64,000 nt of DNA from Sclerodactyla briareus (taxonomy: Eukaryota; Echinodermata; Holothuroidea; Dendrochirotida; Sclerodactylidae). The translations under genes and the position numbers were made by a program. The notes beneath the pieces were generated by a model that did not search any database, was not told the DNA's origin, and worked only from the letters and a program-made list of their open reading frames with translations. Of the stretch, positions 1 to 12,131 are shown piece after piece (the first letter of the stretch is position 1; each line of letters starts with the position of its first letter). The stretch is from positions 62,001 through 126,000 of the forward strand of contig JAODTK010000677.1 of NCBI GenBank assembly GCA_026419785.1. Direction: 5' to 3'.

Positions 1-2390
1 CTAGTAATGCAATGCAGTATCGAAGATTTCATGACAATTTTAATCCATTTCCAATTCAGGGATCGCACCCTTTGACTGCACCGAGTTTTCCTGGGAATCC
101 AACGACGGACAATAGGCACTTAGGATTTGCCATGACTACGAACCCGATTTCTGAGGCAGACTTACTAGCACCGGACACAAGAAGAGAACCTACCGAGAGC
201 AGCCTTACTCAATGTCGCAAAATAATTTTCAAGGATTGGCCAGTTTTAGCAACACAATTCCCAAAACGTCGCCAGGAAATTTTTTAACTGTGAATTTTTC
301 GGGTGATCCATGTTGCGTCATCCATTGGGTTTAAGGAATGCATTAAATCTTTCGATAGCAAGTACCCGATATACTAGCTTAAGGAGGCCATTAATTACTC
401 CCCAATAGCTCTATTAGTAAACAGTTTAACTCTTACAAAAGAAAATGTTTCATTTCTATTTTTAGACAAGTTTAAACTGTGACGTGAAGCGTCCAAAATG
501 TCTGTTTTCGGCAAATTTCGTCACCCTCATCATGGCAATATCTACTTTTTATGTTATATCCAGAACATGTCCTAGCTACTAATATTACATAATATACCTT
601 GCGAATTTCATTGGTAATTTATACCAAATATCTTCCAAAAATATTCCCAAATATTTGCTGGATTGTATTCCACTAATACTAACGTTCATTAGGGCAAATG
701 TACCAATTTTTGCCGTCGGACTCTAAATAATGATGCATCATCATCCATTGTATTTAATGGGAGATATCATTAGGCCCACTGATAATAAAGAAAACAAAAC
801 AGATGAACAGTTTCCGTAATAAGTCGGTGAAAAATTACACCTCACTTTTCTATTTATTTTAATAATTTTCTGGTATGTGAATCTTGACGAAGTATTCTGC
901 AAGTTTGCGACGTATTTCGGTTGAAGTTTGTGTTAATTCATTGCCATGTGTGTTTGTTCATCACGGCATCGATTGTGAACAGCTCTCGGTGCCCCCGGTA
1001 CACTGGGCACTCACTACGAATCTGACCGCTAATAGATGGCGCCTTTAACTATTCGGGAAATTCACGAAAGACCGTTCGGGAAAAGCAATTCTGTTCGCGC
1101 TTTCATCTAGAATTTTGAGGGCGGGCAATTGGTCTGCGCGTCGAAAAAGACGCATGTGCCATTTTTTGCCGTGATTCGAGACACTGCAGTCACGTAGATT
1201 GTATTGCCTAACCCAATACAGATACCATGTAGGCGGTATGAGAACAAATTAGGAGTTGTATTTTACATAAAGGGAAGGAAGTTGGTTTGATTTATTGCCA
1301 CTATAAGGAATAATTTAGAAAGGTTATTGAAAGGTCTCGAGTAAGTCCATAGTGCTGAAATCTCGTGTTTCACCCCGTGGTCGCGATGCGTTAGCGACTT
1401 AGGCAACTCCATACCTGTGTGTATACCGTATTATCACATCACCTGAGGAAAGAGGTTTTGTGCAGGTAGTGTGAAGATGTGCTTAACATTTGTGTTGGAA
1501 ACTTAAAATATTTTTTTGGGTTGGAATTTGAAGAAATGGAACTTCATTATTCGTCAATAATTATGTCAGCACGTGGTAATGAGTTTAACGGCATGGTTGT
1601 CCATTGTCAGTCCTATGTATGTAAACCATATTACGTGTGGAGGACACATCCGTGCTTATACTAAGTACTATACTATAATGAGTTGCAAATAACTAAAATA
1701 CTGATCACGGAATAGAAATGTACAGGTTTCATTTTTTTCTTCAATTTTGACAACTTTTCACGCAATTAGGTAGCACGCGTGAAGGCATGTATCTAGTTTT
1801 GATATCTCGGCCAAATGTCGGCAACTGTTAGGGTTGCTGTGCATTACGAACACGGGGGGACTTCAAATCGGTTTCCACTGTAAATATAGAAAACGTTTTC
1901 GGTTTTTTATCACTGGGCTAACCTTTCTAAACAGTTGAAATCCAATAATTATATGAGCGTTCACTGCACTTGTTTACTGCAATCTCTTAAATTCGTGTGA
2001 AGCCGACCTAGAGGTAGAATTGTGCGTTTCCTACCCGTAGGTTCAACAGAAGATACTCCGTATTATATTTCCCAGTGTAGGGAACTTATATATCGATATC
2101 AATTCATCATTTAATATTAAATTTGATCTATATCCCACACGATGTATTTTGTGTTAGAAATGATGTTTCATGTTAGACCCAAGTTTGGAACGTTCAACTC
2201 GAAATCGAATCCGAGACCTTTTGACATCGGAGAAAATCTGGGATTTCAATCGTATCACAATTGACACTGTCGCCTGCTTGGTGAGCTGACACTATGTAAC
2301 GCCTGACTACATTTTCGTTATGGTATACTAGACGATTAGAGGCCGAACTATTCAAGGCCCAGCAAGAGTGCAAGACCTGGATAATGCACC
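1..2390. other. unassigned non-coding DNA
   Basis: AT-rich sequence with only short, stop-riddled reading frames. I see no splice-supported exon, RNA gene or bounded mobile element. It probably belongs to intergenic space or a large intron. Confidence 0.5.
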
Positions 2391-2399
2391 TAATGCATA

Positions 2400-2645
2400 T
2401 TGTCAGCTGCGAATCCCTCACAAGATACACGGAAAAAGGCAATGTCTCCTTTAGCGGGACCCAATGTGGGAAGGGGGGGGGGGTGATCACAGAGACGGCA
2501 ACTTGCAATTGGCCTACCCCTCGTTCCCCTGCTCCAGTCTTTGTGCTGAGCGTCCAGTCTTTGGTCTTCGAATCCTACCGGGAATCGAACCCCGGTCTCT
2601 TCCCGGTGGAAGGCCGATGCTCCACCAATAGTGCCAACCACTTGG
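2400..2645 (-). mobile_element. tRNA-derived SINE copy (minus strand)
   Basis: Read on the minus strand, about 2645 to 2570 resembles a tRNA. It has a T-arm of the form CCGGG-GTTCGATT-CCCGG (Pol III B box) and an upstream half containing GGTGGAGCATCGG and CTTCCAC, like an anticodon arm with a TCC triplet. The anticodon stem pairs poorly, so this is a SINE head or tRNA pseudogene, not a working tRNA. The body after the head carries GACCAAAGACT and GCTCAGCACAAAGACTGG, nearly the same words as the SINE at 63.7 kb, so both belong to one family. The distal end is uncertain and includes a run of about 10 C residues on this strand. Confidence 0.6.
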
Positions 2646-3509
2646 TTTGATTTGGAACGAATGATCAACTCAGAAGTCCTGCAATCCAATTCGAGCAGCA
2701 ACATTCTGCTCAGTCAACACATTACATCATATCAAGGGCAACCACGCTATCACATGCTCCGATGTAATAATCATTAAAAACAACTGAACTCGAACTCGAT
2801 CACGGATCACCCTTGTGGAGAATGGCTATATTTTTGCTGAGCCTGTGAGAAAATGAATAAACGGTAATAATTACTCCTCGACGAACCTAGAAAACTTACC
2901 AATTTATAGCCCTCCTCATTTTCTTTGGTATGTGCGCATGCCTGCAATATCCGCTTCTGTATCTTTGCCAAGACCTGCTTAAAAGCTATCGTTTCTTGCA
3001 TAAAAGTTTTTCTTCTTCTCCTATTCAAGTAATTCGCACGTACAGCTGAAAAAACTGTAAACACATTCTACTCCTGCTGAATGATTTATCCAGTTGTTGT
3101 TCGTTCATGAACGAAACTTGATGATGTCTTCAGTAAGGATCACCTTAGTTGGGTGAATGTGGACTATTTTTCCAAATGTAGCTGGGGTGTAACATTTTTC
3201 CATTACAGGGGCATGTGTCTGAAAACTTTCAAATGCGATAAGTACACACATCTTATCTAAAATTGGTGTGTAGCCTTTTCAAAGAGAATCAAACAACCGG
3301 GTACTTTGTAAAAATTTTGGTTGCAGGTGGACACGTGATTGGCTGATAGAAGAACGCAATCCTACAACCCTCAGTCAACTTTACAGCCGAGAGGTCCCGA
3401 GGCTATGGTCCTCGATTAGAATAGGGCTTAGTATCGTCGTGAATAGTACTCCACATGCACGGGGGGGGGGGAGCATCCTCGACTGAAAAATGTCTATCTA
3501 TCTTAACCA

Positions 3510-4130
3510 GGAGACGAACCTGAACCCCGCAGCAGGAGAAGTCTACGTTTTGTCGGCTCCATGGCAGATGTAAGACATAGATTTTAGAGATTTGTGTACA
3601 GCCGCCTCTATTTCCATAATTAGAGACATGGAACCATTACCCTGTTTTTGAATCAAAGCTTCTATTCCTGATTATGGACGTGAATCACAAAGACCTGCGT
3701 TTTGTCGACTTTATCAAGGATTAGAGACAAAAACGCAGACTTCTGATTTGATAAGCTCTAAGTCAGCCAAGAGACTTGAATCACAAAGGCCACGTTTCAT
3801 CGAATCTATTCTAGATTAGTGGGAGGGCCTCGGCATAAGCCTAGGTTTGTTGGTATAATGACTCGCAGAACCACGTTTTTCGCTCATATACCAGTATTGC
3901 ATATGAAATCCCACGTAACGCAGAAGCCCCCGATTCGACAGCTCTAAGTCAAATAAGCTCCATGGTTTACGGAGGAGAGGACTGAATCGCGAGAGTCCCT
4001 GTACTGTAGGCTTATGGTAGATGAGAGACAGGGGTCCTAAGAGTCTATGTTCTGCTAGGGTTCTTTGTTGCTTTACGGCAATTCTGGGTATTGATCTCGG
4101 ATTATGTATAAGAAGCCAAGCATCGTAGTT
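3510..4130. repeat. degenerate tandem repeat, unit about 90 bp
   Basis: Similar phrases recur: a GAATC-CAAAG word, then a CGTTTTGTCGA-like word, then ATTAGAGAC, seen for example near 3680-3725 and 3775-3820 with weaker versions near 3530 and 3975. The spacing is roughly 90 bp and copies are very diverged. I read it as an old minisatellite; period and copy number need a self-alignment. Confidence 0.35.
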
Positions 4131-6570
4131 ACATCGTCCATTGATGTTTCCGTCAATTGTTTACCGGCAGGGTGATGGATCAAACGATAGGCTTTGTCCA
4201 AGAACTCCAGGTGTGACATTTAAGGATTCGATTGGGTACAGTAGGGGTTTCTAAGTACCATTGGGACTCAACAGGAAAAACCCCTACGTAACGTTGCACG
4301 TGCATGTCAGACCATTCGATGACGTAGTCCGAGTTCAATTGAGGGCGGGGAGTACGCCCCGCCCAACCGGAGTAACAGGTCAAGTTTCCGGTAAATCGAT
4401 ATTTCACCACGGAACACCGGATTGTGACACCTCTAATTTTTCCTCAATTGGACATCATTCTATAGTCAACAATTCTAAATAACAGATGGGCACTTAATTC
4501 TACCTCCATGACCGTGGATAGCCACACACAATTTTTAACATGAGTTGACCGTAACGTTTCCCCAGCGACGCTTGGAGATAATTAGGGTCAGTCAGGTAAT
4601 TCAGGCCTTAGATGTTTTGTGATTGTCACCTAATCTTCATCATCCTTGTGACTTTCAACTAACTCAAAACAGGACCTAAAGATTCAATGAAACGGCAGTT
4701 CCGGAACTGTGTAACTTTTGAGGTTCCATAGTAACAGGAAGTTGTAATAACACACCCCGTACCCCATGTACACGTGGGTGGCGTGAAGAAATTCAGGAGA
4801 CATGCCTTGTCCAAACAGCATGCGGCAAAAAGTCCACGGGCGTCCAGGGGCCCCGAACTGCAACCCATGGTGTTGGCAGTCTGAAGCCTTAACTCTGAGC
4901 TGATCGTTCTCCCTAATGCTAGGCATTACAGCGTGATTGGGGTGGGGAAGGGGGGTGTCAAGCCCAGACCCTTGGCCCATGGAGCCTGGGTTGAGTGATC
5001 TGAAGCGGTGACTAGGTGTGGCTAGGTATCTTCCAGATATGTGCTTCCATGAGGATGTGATGTGTTGTGGGCCAAAAAGGAGTTTGCAATCCACAGGCTA
5101 GAGCTCAGAAAAAACGGGCAAGGGACACCTCCGGGAGGGGGCGGGTACAACTGAGCCGACGGTGGGGGAGTGAGATTGAGAAAAAATGACATTATTGTTA
5201 GGACTTTGCATGGCCTATCCCGAGGGATGGGATGTAGTTAGTCTGGCCAATAGCCATTAGGAGGAGAACATACGCTGGTAAAACCATTCATTCAGTTTCA
5301 TACACGACAAGCATCTCTAGATCATTAGCACCATGTATGGGTCCAGTGCACATGTATGGTAGGCCTACATACCGACGCCGTCTGTCTCTGATTTTAAATT
5401 AGCGTTCATGATTCCGTAGATTGTGCGTACAGGTTCATCTTCCGGGTAACATCAGCTTCCTTGTTGGTTGATATTGTTTGTGTTTAGTGTTATTAGATGG
5501 TCGTCCTCAGCTCACTGGATACTTAAAGTTTAAAAGAGTCAGCCCAGTGTGAATCCTCGCAATATTGTGAATGGTTCTAAAACATGAGGTGTATACAGAG
5601 ATTGGATTTACGGACGAGCATTCAATTTATAGTCTTCCAGGACTCTTAACCCATAGCTCTATTCTTTCCATTGTTTCATAAAAGTTTACATATCTATCAC
5701 CAGCCTTTACGTGTAATAAAGGTAACATATAATCTTGAGTTGGACTTCTTCCGAAAAAGGGGGATGTTTGCTTTCTCTTGCGCTGACAAATAACCGCCAG
5801 GTTCCCCACGGGGGGCGCGGGCATCACACGGGCTGATGTGCCTCCTGGTAGAATGACAACAGGTGGGTGGTAATTAGTAAACAGGCGCTAAAGCCAAACG
5901 GGTTCGCTAGGCAGGGCAAGCATCTATAAGAATACGCACTATAGCAGCAACGCTCTAGCCCGTCTACCCTGTCATCAATGGTTGCCGCGGTGTGTTTAAT
6001 TTTTTTTCATATAAATACTACTACAACAATCATTGAGTTAACTGAATTTAATAAGGTGACAGTTATTATATCGACATCACTTAAGAAAAGTTGAGGTACT
6101 ATGCAATTAAAAAAACATAAATCCGTACAGCTCACATCACTCAGCGTCCAGCCAGGGATTTTTGCGCGCACCGTTCCTCTGCGGTGTAGCTCTTCCGATG
6201 TCGCGACTGCACTCACAGTGACTATAATAATATTATTTCCCGAAAAAAGAAACCGTAGGAATATGACATTTTCTTCTCCAGTCCGATGGATAATTAAGTG
6301 AACGGGTCATGCTGCCTGTTACAACTCGCTAGCACTGATACGCCTGTGAGGACATTAAGGTTACACGTCCTTAAAAAACGAACCATAAGAATTGTTCCTA
6401 ATTCATTTCCATCTATAAATCTCAATGTGTTTGATGGTTGATAACGCCCCCCACATCGGCGCAATGTAACAGCATTACCCTCCCCGGTTTTATTTGAGTA
6501 ACGAACACTGGCATTTGATTTCCTTGTTCATATGCTTGAGTCTAATTAACGAATAACTTAACTCTTTATC
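4131..6570. other. unassigned non-coding DNA
   Basis: No recognisable gene or bounded mobile element. Overlapping short frames on both strands at 4.2-5.1 kb match no family I know. One TAGGCCTA palindrome lies at 5360-5367. Confidence 0.45.
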
Positions 6571-6572
6571 TA

Positions 6573-6791
6573 TGGAACGCCAAAAGGGTCACTCAATTAT
6601 GCTTCTATAATCGTCAGAGTAGTAAATCGCTTCGTTTGTGTTTAAATCTAGTCGTTTTTTGTTGCCAACCACTATATTTACTACAACAACGACTAGATTT
6701 ACTACAACAACGACTAGATTTACTACACAACGACTAGATTTACTACTCTTGCCGATGGAACGCATAAATGAGTGACCCTTTTGGCGTTCCA
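6573..6791. mobile_element. 219 bp MITE with TA target duplication
   Basis: The ends are inverted copies of each other. The left begins TGGAACGCCAAAAGGGTCAC (6573) and the right ends GTGACCCTTTTGGCGTTCCA (6791); similarity continues inward to about 30 bp. Both sides are flanked by TA (6571-6572 and 6792-6793), the target duplication of Tc1/mariner-type elements. The interior holds a 21 bp unit, ACTACAACAACGACTAGATTT, repeated about three times (6680-6750). No transposase is present, so it must have been moved in trans. The same ends and 21 bp unit occur in the 3.17 kb element at 24597-27762. Confidence 0.88.
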
Positions 6792-6970
6792 TATTTATCC
6801 TATCCCTAATCATTGTTACATTCTGGTAAACCTACGTGAATGATATTAACCTGCTGAGGCGCTACGCTTAATACAACAAAAACTCGTAACAACATACCCT
6901 ACGACGAGCCTCATCCAAAATGGTGTCCGGTACGTCGACGTAGGAAGGAGGGCGGGGTTCCATGGAACCG

Positions 6971-7092
6971 ATGTGACGAATACATACATACATACAATAC
7001 ATACATACATACATACATACATACATACATACATACATACTACATACATACATACATACAATACATACATACATACATACATACATACAATA
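6971..7092. repeat. (ATAC)n microsatellite
   Basis: Long run of the tetranucleotide ATAC with a few single-base slips. It produces artificial reading frames of alternating Tyr-Val-Cys-Met or Tyr-Ile-His-Thr on either strand, which are not genes. Confidence 0.97.
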
Positions 7093-9500
7093 CGTAAGAA
7101 GCGACTGAATGGATCATTGGTAATGTCCCGTAGTTTAAACAAACTGTACACAAGTTTTATGTGTCATTAATGTCATCGCTTATAGATTATGGTTTGTTGA
7201 GCCCATCCCTTTGAAGTATTACCAACGGGGATTTGTCATTTATTTCAATCTCTCCGCTAAGAAACCACCTGAATGTAATAGACGATGGCGTTAGCCGTTG
7301 GGTGTCATTTGACCGTCGACTAGTTGTTCCACAGTATTCACCCCTCATAGTTTTTTAGGGTCCTCTGTGCCGATACCCTGGTTGAAGTTGGAAACGGAGA
7401 ATAGCCTGTTTGTAGTTTATTCTCTGCTGCACTCATGGATGCACATCATCGATAGGCAATAGAATACTATTCTGTTAAGTCGACTACTCCATGTCGAGAG
7501 TGGAAAGTAATCACTGGGAATGACAGGTTTCAAAAACCTAGGCGTATAATGAGATGTAAATTTAGTTCTCCGAACGGCCAAAGTGATTAACGAACGAGTT
7601 TTTGTTTATTCCGTGCAAACACTATGTACAGATATATGGATACTCCATCTTTACAACTTCCGTGTTGGCAATAGCGTCGCCTGCGCCCTCAACCGACCTT
7701 GGGACGTCAAAATAACAGCAGATAACATCAAAACCCTGCACACACCACACCCGATTACTGCGTCGTGAAAAGTGCACTAGAGCTAAATATAGAAAACCGA
7801 ATTACGGTTACTCTTCAAAATTATTAGTGGGATTCAGGAATCCTGGATTTTTTGGTGTGTTGTTGTAGAATGATGTGATAACGGGAATAATATACGTTGG
7901 GAGTAATTCCTACAATGCATACCGACTCAACATCATTAAAAGGAGGAGGAGGGGGATGAGGATATTGCCGTTTCGTAGCTGCAGAACTTTTGATGGAACG
8001 TGAATTAGCCGAACTTAAATGGCAGCCAACATGATATAACCTCCCCCCCCCCACAGTCCTCACAATTCACTGCCCCTCTGCCGACGCCTCACACGAACAG
8101 CATCCACACGCGCCACTACCGATGATAACGATCACCACGAAATCATTGCGAACGACGTATTATGGTCAGCTATTCAATTACCTGCACTAACTCGGAAAAA
8201 AAAAATTGCTCAGCAATCATCTCAGTAACCTGGTTACCAGCCTATCCACCCCTGTGCCCGCCGTGCCGAGACATGAATAAAAACACGCGTACTCGGTCCG
8301 GAAGTCCTCTACGTTTAGGATGATTATCAATTACCAATTGGGCTACAAATAAAATAACAAATGAAATATGATCTGCCATTGTTTCGATTACTCCATGCGT
8401 CCCGGATTGTATACTGGTTAAGGACTGTGGACTAGCCTGAATCAGGAAATTCTACGAGCTCACACTACGAATTAATATTTTAAGAGATCACGATAATAAA
8501 AATAAAGGATACGGTGTCTGATTTGCCTGTTTTTCTATTATTACGCATTTTCACAACAATTGTCGTGATTGGTTCTAGTTGGTTTGCTGATTTTTTAAAA
8601 AAATCAATTATACTTGTTATGATACGAGAATGGCTCAGGCATTGAACTCATGTTCCACTACCCTGTAAAAATATTTTTGTATCATGCACGAAGTGAAAAA
8701 AAATTTTTCTATAATGCACATGACTGATTACGGTAGTTTCAAGTAATTTCAGCAGTACTAGTATTATTAATGGACTGTTAGTGACGTATTCAAAATTCAG
8801 CAAAAGCTAAGATTTTCTTCATTTTCGTCTCAATATTTTGTACCAATTCTGCATAGTTTGGCAGACATTGATCGATTAATTCTGTGCCGATTATATATAA
8901 TATAATTGCATATTGGGAACATAACATGTTTCAAGTTGTAACAGGAATAACAATCAATTGTTCAACGCTTAACTAGGAGTGGAAGAAAACACATTGTATA
9001 AAAGACACCAAATATTCAACTCTTCATTTCCTACCGGGACTAGCCTGCATGGTGGTGGGATTTACATGTACAACGCTCAGTATGCCCCCTTATCTGCTTA
9101 TATGGAAAAAAAAAAAAAAAAAATTTGGGGGGAATCCTCATGGTGTCTTACTCATTGTTTATTTGAATGGTATATGGGATGTTTGATTGTTTTAAACTGC
9201 ACTGTTGCTCCCGTTCGATTTCTGTCGGGGAATTTGTATGCTTTGGAGGTCGATAAAACCTGACGGAACAGTTTGTCCCATGCAGTTGTTAACAAGTGCC
9301 CTTTTGCAATATCCATGGCGAAACTCAGGGCAGAAACCCATTTGGATTTATCGTTCGGTCCATGAACATCGCTCTCAAAATCATACCGCAATTGTTAGAA
9401 TAATGGTCTCCACGAGTCCATTTAGGCTCCGGAGACCTAATGGTTTTTTCCAGCCTGCAATTCCAAACCGAATGACGGCCTGAAAAGATAATTTTCATAC
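7093..9500. other. unassigned DNA, possible 5' flank of the homeobox gene
   Basis: No gene or bounded element recognised. A run of 18 A residues lies at about 9106-9123. A minus-strand frame of 79 codons (9152-9391) has ordinary composition but matches nothing I know. Confidence 0.4.
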
Positions 9501-9579
9501 ATGACGTGGACGCACAGCGTCTTTAAACGACCCACAGGAAAGTCTGGCTATGTGCGTGTATTCTCAATAGCAAATGGTG
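9501..9579 (+). CDS. possible first exon of the homeobox gene (speculative)
   Basis: ATG at 9501 is the first start after an in-frame TAA at 9489 and opens 26 codons plus one base. It ends at a good donor, GTAAGC, at 9580. Its end phase (one base of a split codon) is what the acceptor at 10590-10591 needs: G joins GT to give glycine, followed by Glu-Lys-Asp-Gln. Near the end it encodes VRVFSIANG. FSIAN resembles the start of an eh1 repression motif (FSIxxIL), common in ANTP-class proteins, but the final hydrophobic pair is missing. The bases before the ATG are a weak start context. Phase match and motif could be chance; the true first exon may lie further upstream. Confidence 0.22.
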
Positions 9580-10591
9580 GTAAGCGGCGGAGGGGGGGGG
9601 GGGAGGTGTGTGTGGGGGCCTTTTTTTCCCCATCATATTTTGACCCGAAAAAAGTTTTGCTTGAAAATGCATTTGCGTCATTTGAGCAATCTTTATTTAG
9701 TTGGGGGTAGGGAGGTGTCCCCCCCCCGTCACTTTAGGTCCCTCCCCCATATTCGTCACCAAATCAAGTCCCCCAACTCTCAAAATGCCCACAACCAGTG
9801 AACCCTGGCGTCGTGCCTGAAGATGGTTAGTGATTTTATTTGCAAATTTGGTGAGTTATACCATGTTCCACGTTGGAATATTTCTGAGGTTTGAATGGGT
9901 GCAGGGGGTGCCACGAGTGCGACCATTCAGACCATTACTCCCTCCCCGCGACTCCCTTTGCTACGGCACAATTCGGCTGCTAGAATAAAACGCTACAGAT
10001 TGGTTTTAGCTTCTGATAATGTGGACTGTAATATCATACCAATTGATGGTGTACCGGTACTACTTCTTTGACACGTAGTAGAAGTCACTGGTATTGTGAG
10101 GCAGTTCATGTGGGATAGAATGATACCAGTGTGTTATATCCGTCTACAGTACAGTAAGATCGTAGCCGGATAAGGGGGTCGAGACCCGAACCCAAGTTGT
10201 CAGATCAACACTGACAGTGAAGGCCAACTGTTGAAACGAGGAAGAGCGGGACTGCGACAAAACGTGAAGAATCAAGCAACCATTTTGAAACTAGCGAGAA
10301 GTTCTACACAAAACTCCAGCCAGTCATTGACGCGATGGGTCTCGTGAATCCGCAAACCCTTGTGTTATCACGAGCGTTTCAGTGCGCCAGGGTATTTCAC
10401 GGAGAGTGGTCAATGTCCAATATGGTCAACGTTGTTTTGTGTTTTGTGTAAAAAATAATGAACAATAATAGTAATAACGAGTTAGCAATAAAAGTAAACT
10501 AGCTCTCCGATATTTGTCTATTTTTTCTCAAAAGTGGATGATACGATTTCCTCATGAATGTTATTTTTTGTTCGTTTTTTTTCTTTCTTAG
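9580..10591 (+). other. presumed intron or 5' flank of the homeobox gene
   Basis: Lies between the speculative first exon and the homeobox exon. It contains G-rich and C-rich runs (about 9592-9615 and 9719-9727) and ends in a good polypyrimidine tract (TTTTTTTTCTTTCTTAG, ending at 10591), a strong splice acceptor. Confidence 0.4.
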
Positions 10592-10772
10592 GTGAGAAGG
10601 ACCAAACGGACCTTGATCAAGGAAGCGACTCCTCCAGCCCGACAAGGAGGAAACGTCGGCATACTCGAAGCTGCAGCTGCTGCACCTCGAGCGAGAGTTC
10701 CAGCTCTGCAGATATCCCTGCAGGGAGAGAAGAGTGTGGCTCTCACAAGTACTCAATCTTACTGAACGACAG
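10592..10772 (+). CDS. homeobox exon (N-terminal arm, helices 1 and 2); one-base frameshift
   Basis: The exon follows a polypyrimidine-AG acceptor and ends at CAG|GTAACT (donor at 10773). Entry in phase 1 gives an acidic/serine linker, EKDQTDLDQGSDSSSPT, then the basic arm RRKR (10645-10656). From 10659 the next frame gives AYSKLQLLHLEREF and continues through RRVWLSQVLNLTERQ. These are homeodomain residues 7-44, with the landmarks L16, F20, L40 and Q44 in place. The two frames join if one base is missing at 10657-10658, where residue 6 (usually Thr) should be. The deletion may be a sequencing error or a real inactivating change. Pro at position 26 (normally Leu) and Trp at 33 are unusual. 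Family knowledge: LTERQ is typical of Hox-like homeodomains. I infer a sequence-specific nuclear transcription factor; orthology is unresolved. Confidence 0.82.
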
Positions 10773-10806
10773 GTAACTGCAGTTTTTTGTTTTTTGGTCG
10801 AGAGAA

Positions 10807-11450
10807 TTGTTGTTGTTGATGGCGCTGCGTGTTGTTAAGAGTGCTATTGTTCCTGCTGTTACTGTCTTTGTTGCTTCTGATGTTGTTGTTGTTGCTGTTG
10901 CTATAGTTGTCGCTCTTGCTGTTGAAGTTGTTATTTGTTGTTGCGGTTTTCCGTTTGATGTTGTTGTTTATTTTATTGTTGCTGTGGTTATTGTTGTCGC
11001 TGCCCTTGCTGTTGTTGCCCCAAGTGTTTGTTGTTGTTCTCTAGCTGGTAGTCGTTGCTTTGGTGCTACTGTTTGTTTACTGTCGTCACTGTTGTTGACT
11101 TGCTGCTGCTGCTTCTGTGGCTTCTGTTTTTTTTTGTTGCTGTTGTTGTTGCTGCTGCAGTAGTTGTTGTTACTGTAGTTTGTTGTTCTTGTTGCCGTGG
11201 TGGTAGCTGTGGTTTTTGGTTGTTTTGTTTTTTTTTTGCTGTTTTTGTATGATTTGTTGTTTTTCGCTGCTGTAGATGTTATGTTTTTTCATGTTTTTGT
11301 TGATGATGCTGTTGCTTCTTTCGCTGTCTTTGTTGGTTGCTGTGTCCCGCTGATAATAGCTGTTGTTGTTGATCGGTGTTCATCTTTCCGTTGTTGTTGC
11401 TACTGTTGTGGTTCTTGTTGTTGTTTGTCATTGATGCTATTTGTGAATGG
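10807..11450. repeat. TTG-rich low-complexity tract in the homeobox intron
   Basis: About 640 bp of imperfect TTG/GTT/CTG trinucleotides on the + strand. It gives long but meaningless frames of Val, Leu, Cys and Phe. The interruptions suggest an old expanded triplet repeat. Confidence 0.9.
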
Positions 11451-11701
11451 TAATGGTTTTTCATCGCATTCATTGTAAGTCCTGTATCCGTTGTTGTTTC
11501 TTCCTCTAAGATTTTTTTTTTTGGAGTGTTTTTTTTGTGCCATTCTTATGTGCTGTCCGGAATGTTGACAAACGACCAGGCCTGAGTATGGCATATCCAC
11601 ATCGCTGTGCCGACAGAACGCGGTGGCCAGGATCGGCCGCCGATAAAAACACACACTGCCCCAAGAGCCACATTAAAACAGTCACGAATAGGAAAACTGA
11701 G

Positions 11702-11717
11702 CCCCCCCCCCCCCCCC
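11702..11717. repeat. poly-C run (about 16 C)
   Basis: Homopolymer within the homeobox intron, one of many G or C runs of 9 or more bases in the window. Confidence 0.9.
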
Positions 11718-11851
11718 ACCTCCTCGAGCACTCGAAAGTCTGACAATGGTAGACACCAAGAATGGAGCGAATTCAAAGTAGCCATGGAAGAATCTAGCTT
11801 GCTACGCAGAATAGGTCTTTAGAATCTTAGTTAGTTCCTTCCGCGATCAAC

Positions 11852-11986
11852 AGACCGGAAGGCTGGATGTGGCCGACGGGCCGCCAGAACTCTTGTAGAC
11901 TGGAAGACTGGATGTGGCCGACGGGTTACCTAAACTCTTGTAGGCTGGAAGGCTAGATGTGGCCGACGGGCCGCCAGAACTCTTGT
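11852..11986. repeat. 3 x 45 bp tandem repeat in the homeobox intron
   Basis: Three direct copies at 11852-11896, 11897-11941 and 11942-11986. Each contains GATGTGGCCGACGGG and ACTCTTGT. Copies 1 and 3 are closer to each other than to copy 2. GC content is higher than in the surrounding intron. Confidence 0.92.
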
Positions 11987-12131
11987 AGACTAGAATACAT
12001 CATAGGCCTGGGGGTCGAGCAGCGACAGCGTAAACCCATTGGAATATTGTATTGGCTGATTGGTTTTGTAATTCATATGTTTGCAAGACTGTACAGAGGT
12101 TAACCGGGTTCTTTCTTTTCTTCGTCATCAG

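Larger units (their letters stand above)
10773..12131 (+). other. phase-0 intron inside the homeobox (after residue 44)
   Basis: The 1359 bp intron runs from GTAACT to a CAG acceptor at 12129-12131 and splits the homeodomain between Gln44 and Val45. Several ANTP-class genes (for example Dll, lab, pb and Abd-B in flies) share an intron at 44/45, so the position supports a genuine gene and not a processed copy. Confidence 0.85.

Noticed and set aside
2570..2645. A tRNA-Gly gene on the minus strand
   Set aside because: Good T-arm but a broken anticodon stem, and the downstream sequence matches another SINE copy.
6846..7170. Overlapping frames of Tyr-Val-Cys-Met or Tyr-Ile-His-Thr repeats
   Set aside because: They are translations of the ATAC microsatellite in different frames, with no start context or splice sites.
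10807..11478. Frames of 118, 65 and 93 codons rich in Val, Leu, Cys and Phe, resembling membrane proteins
   Set aside because: They are produced by the TTG-type triplet tract inside the homeobox intron.
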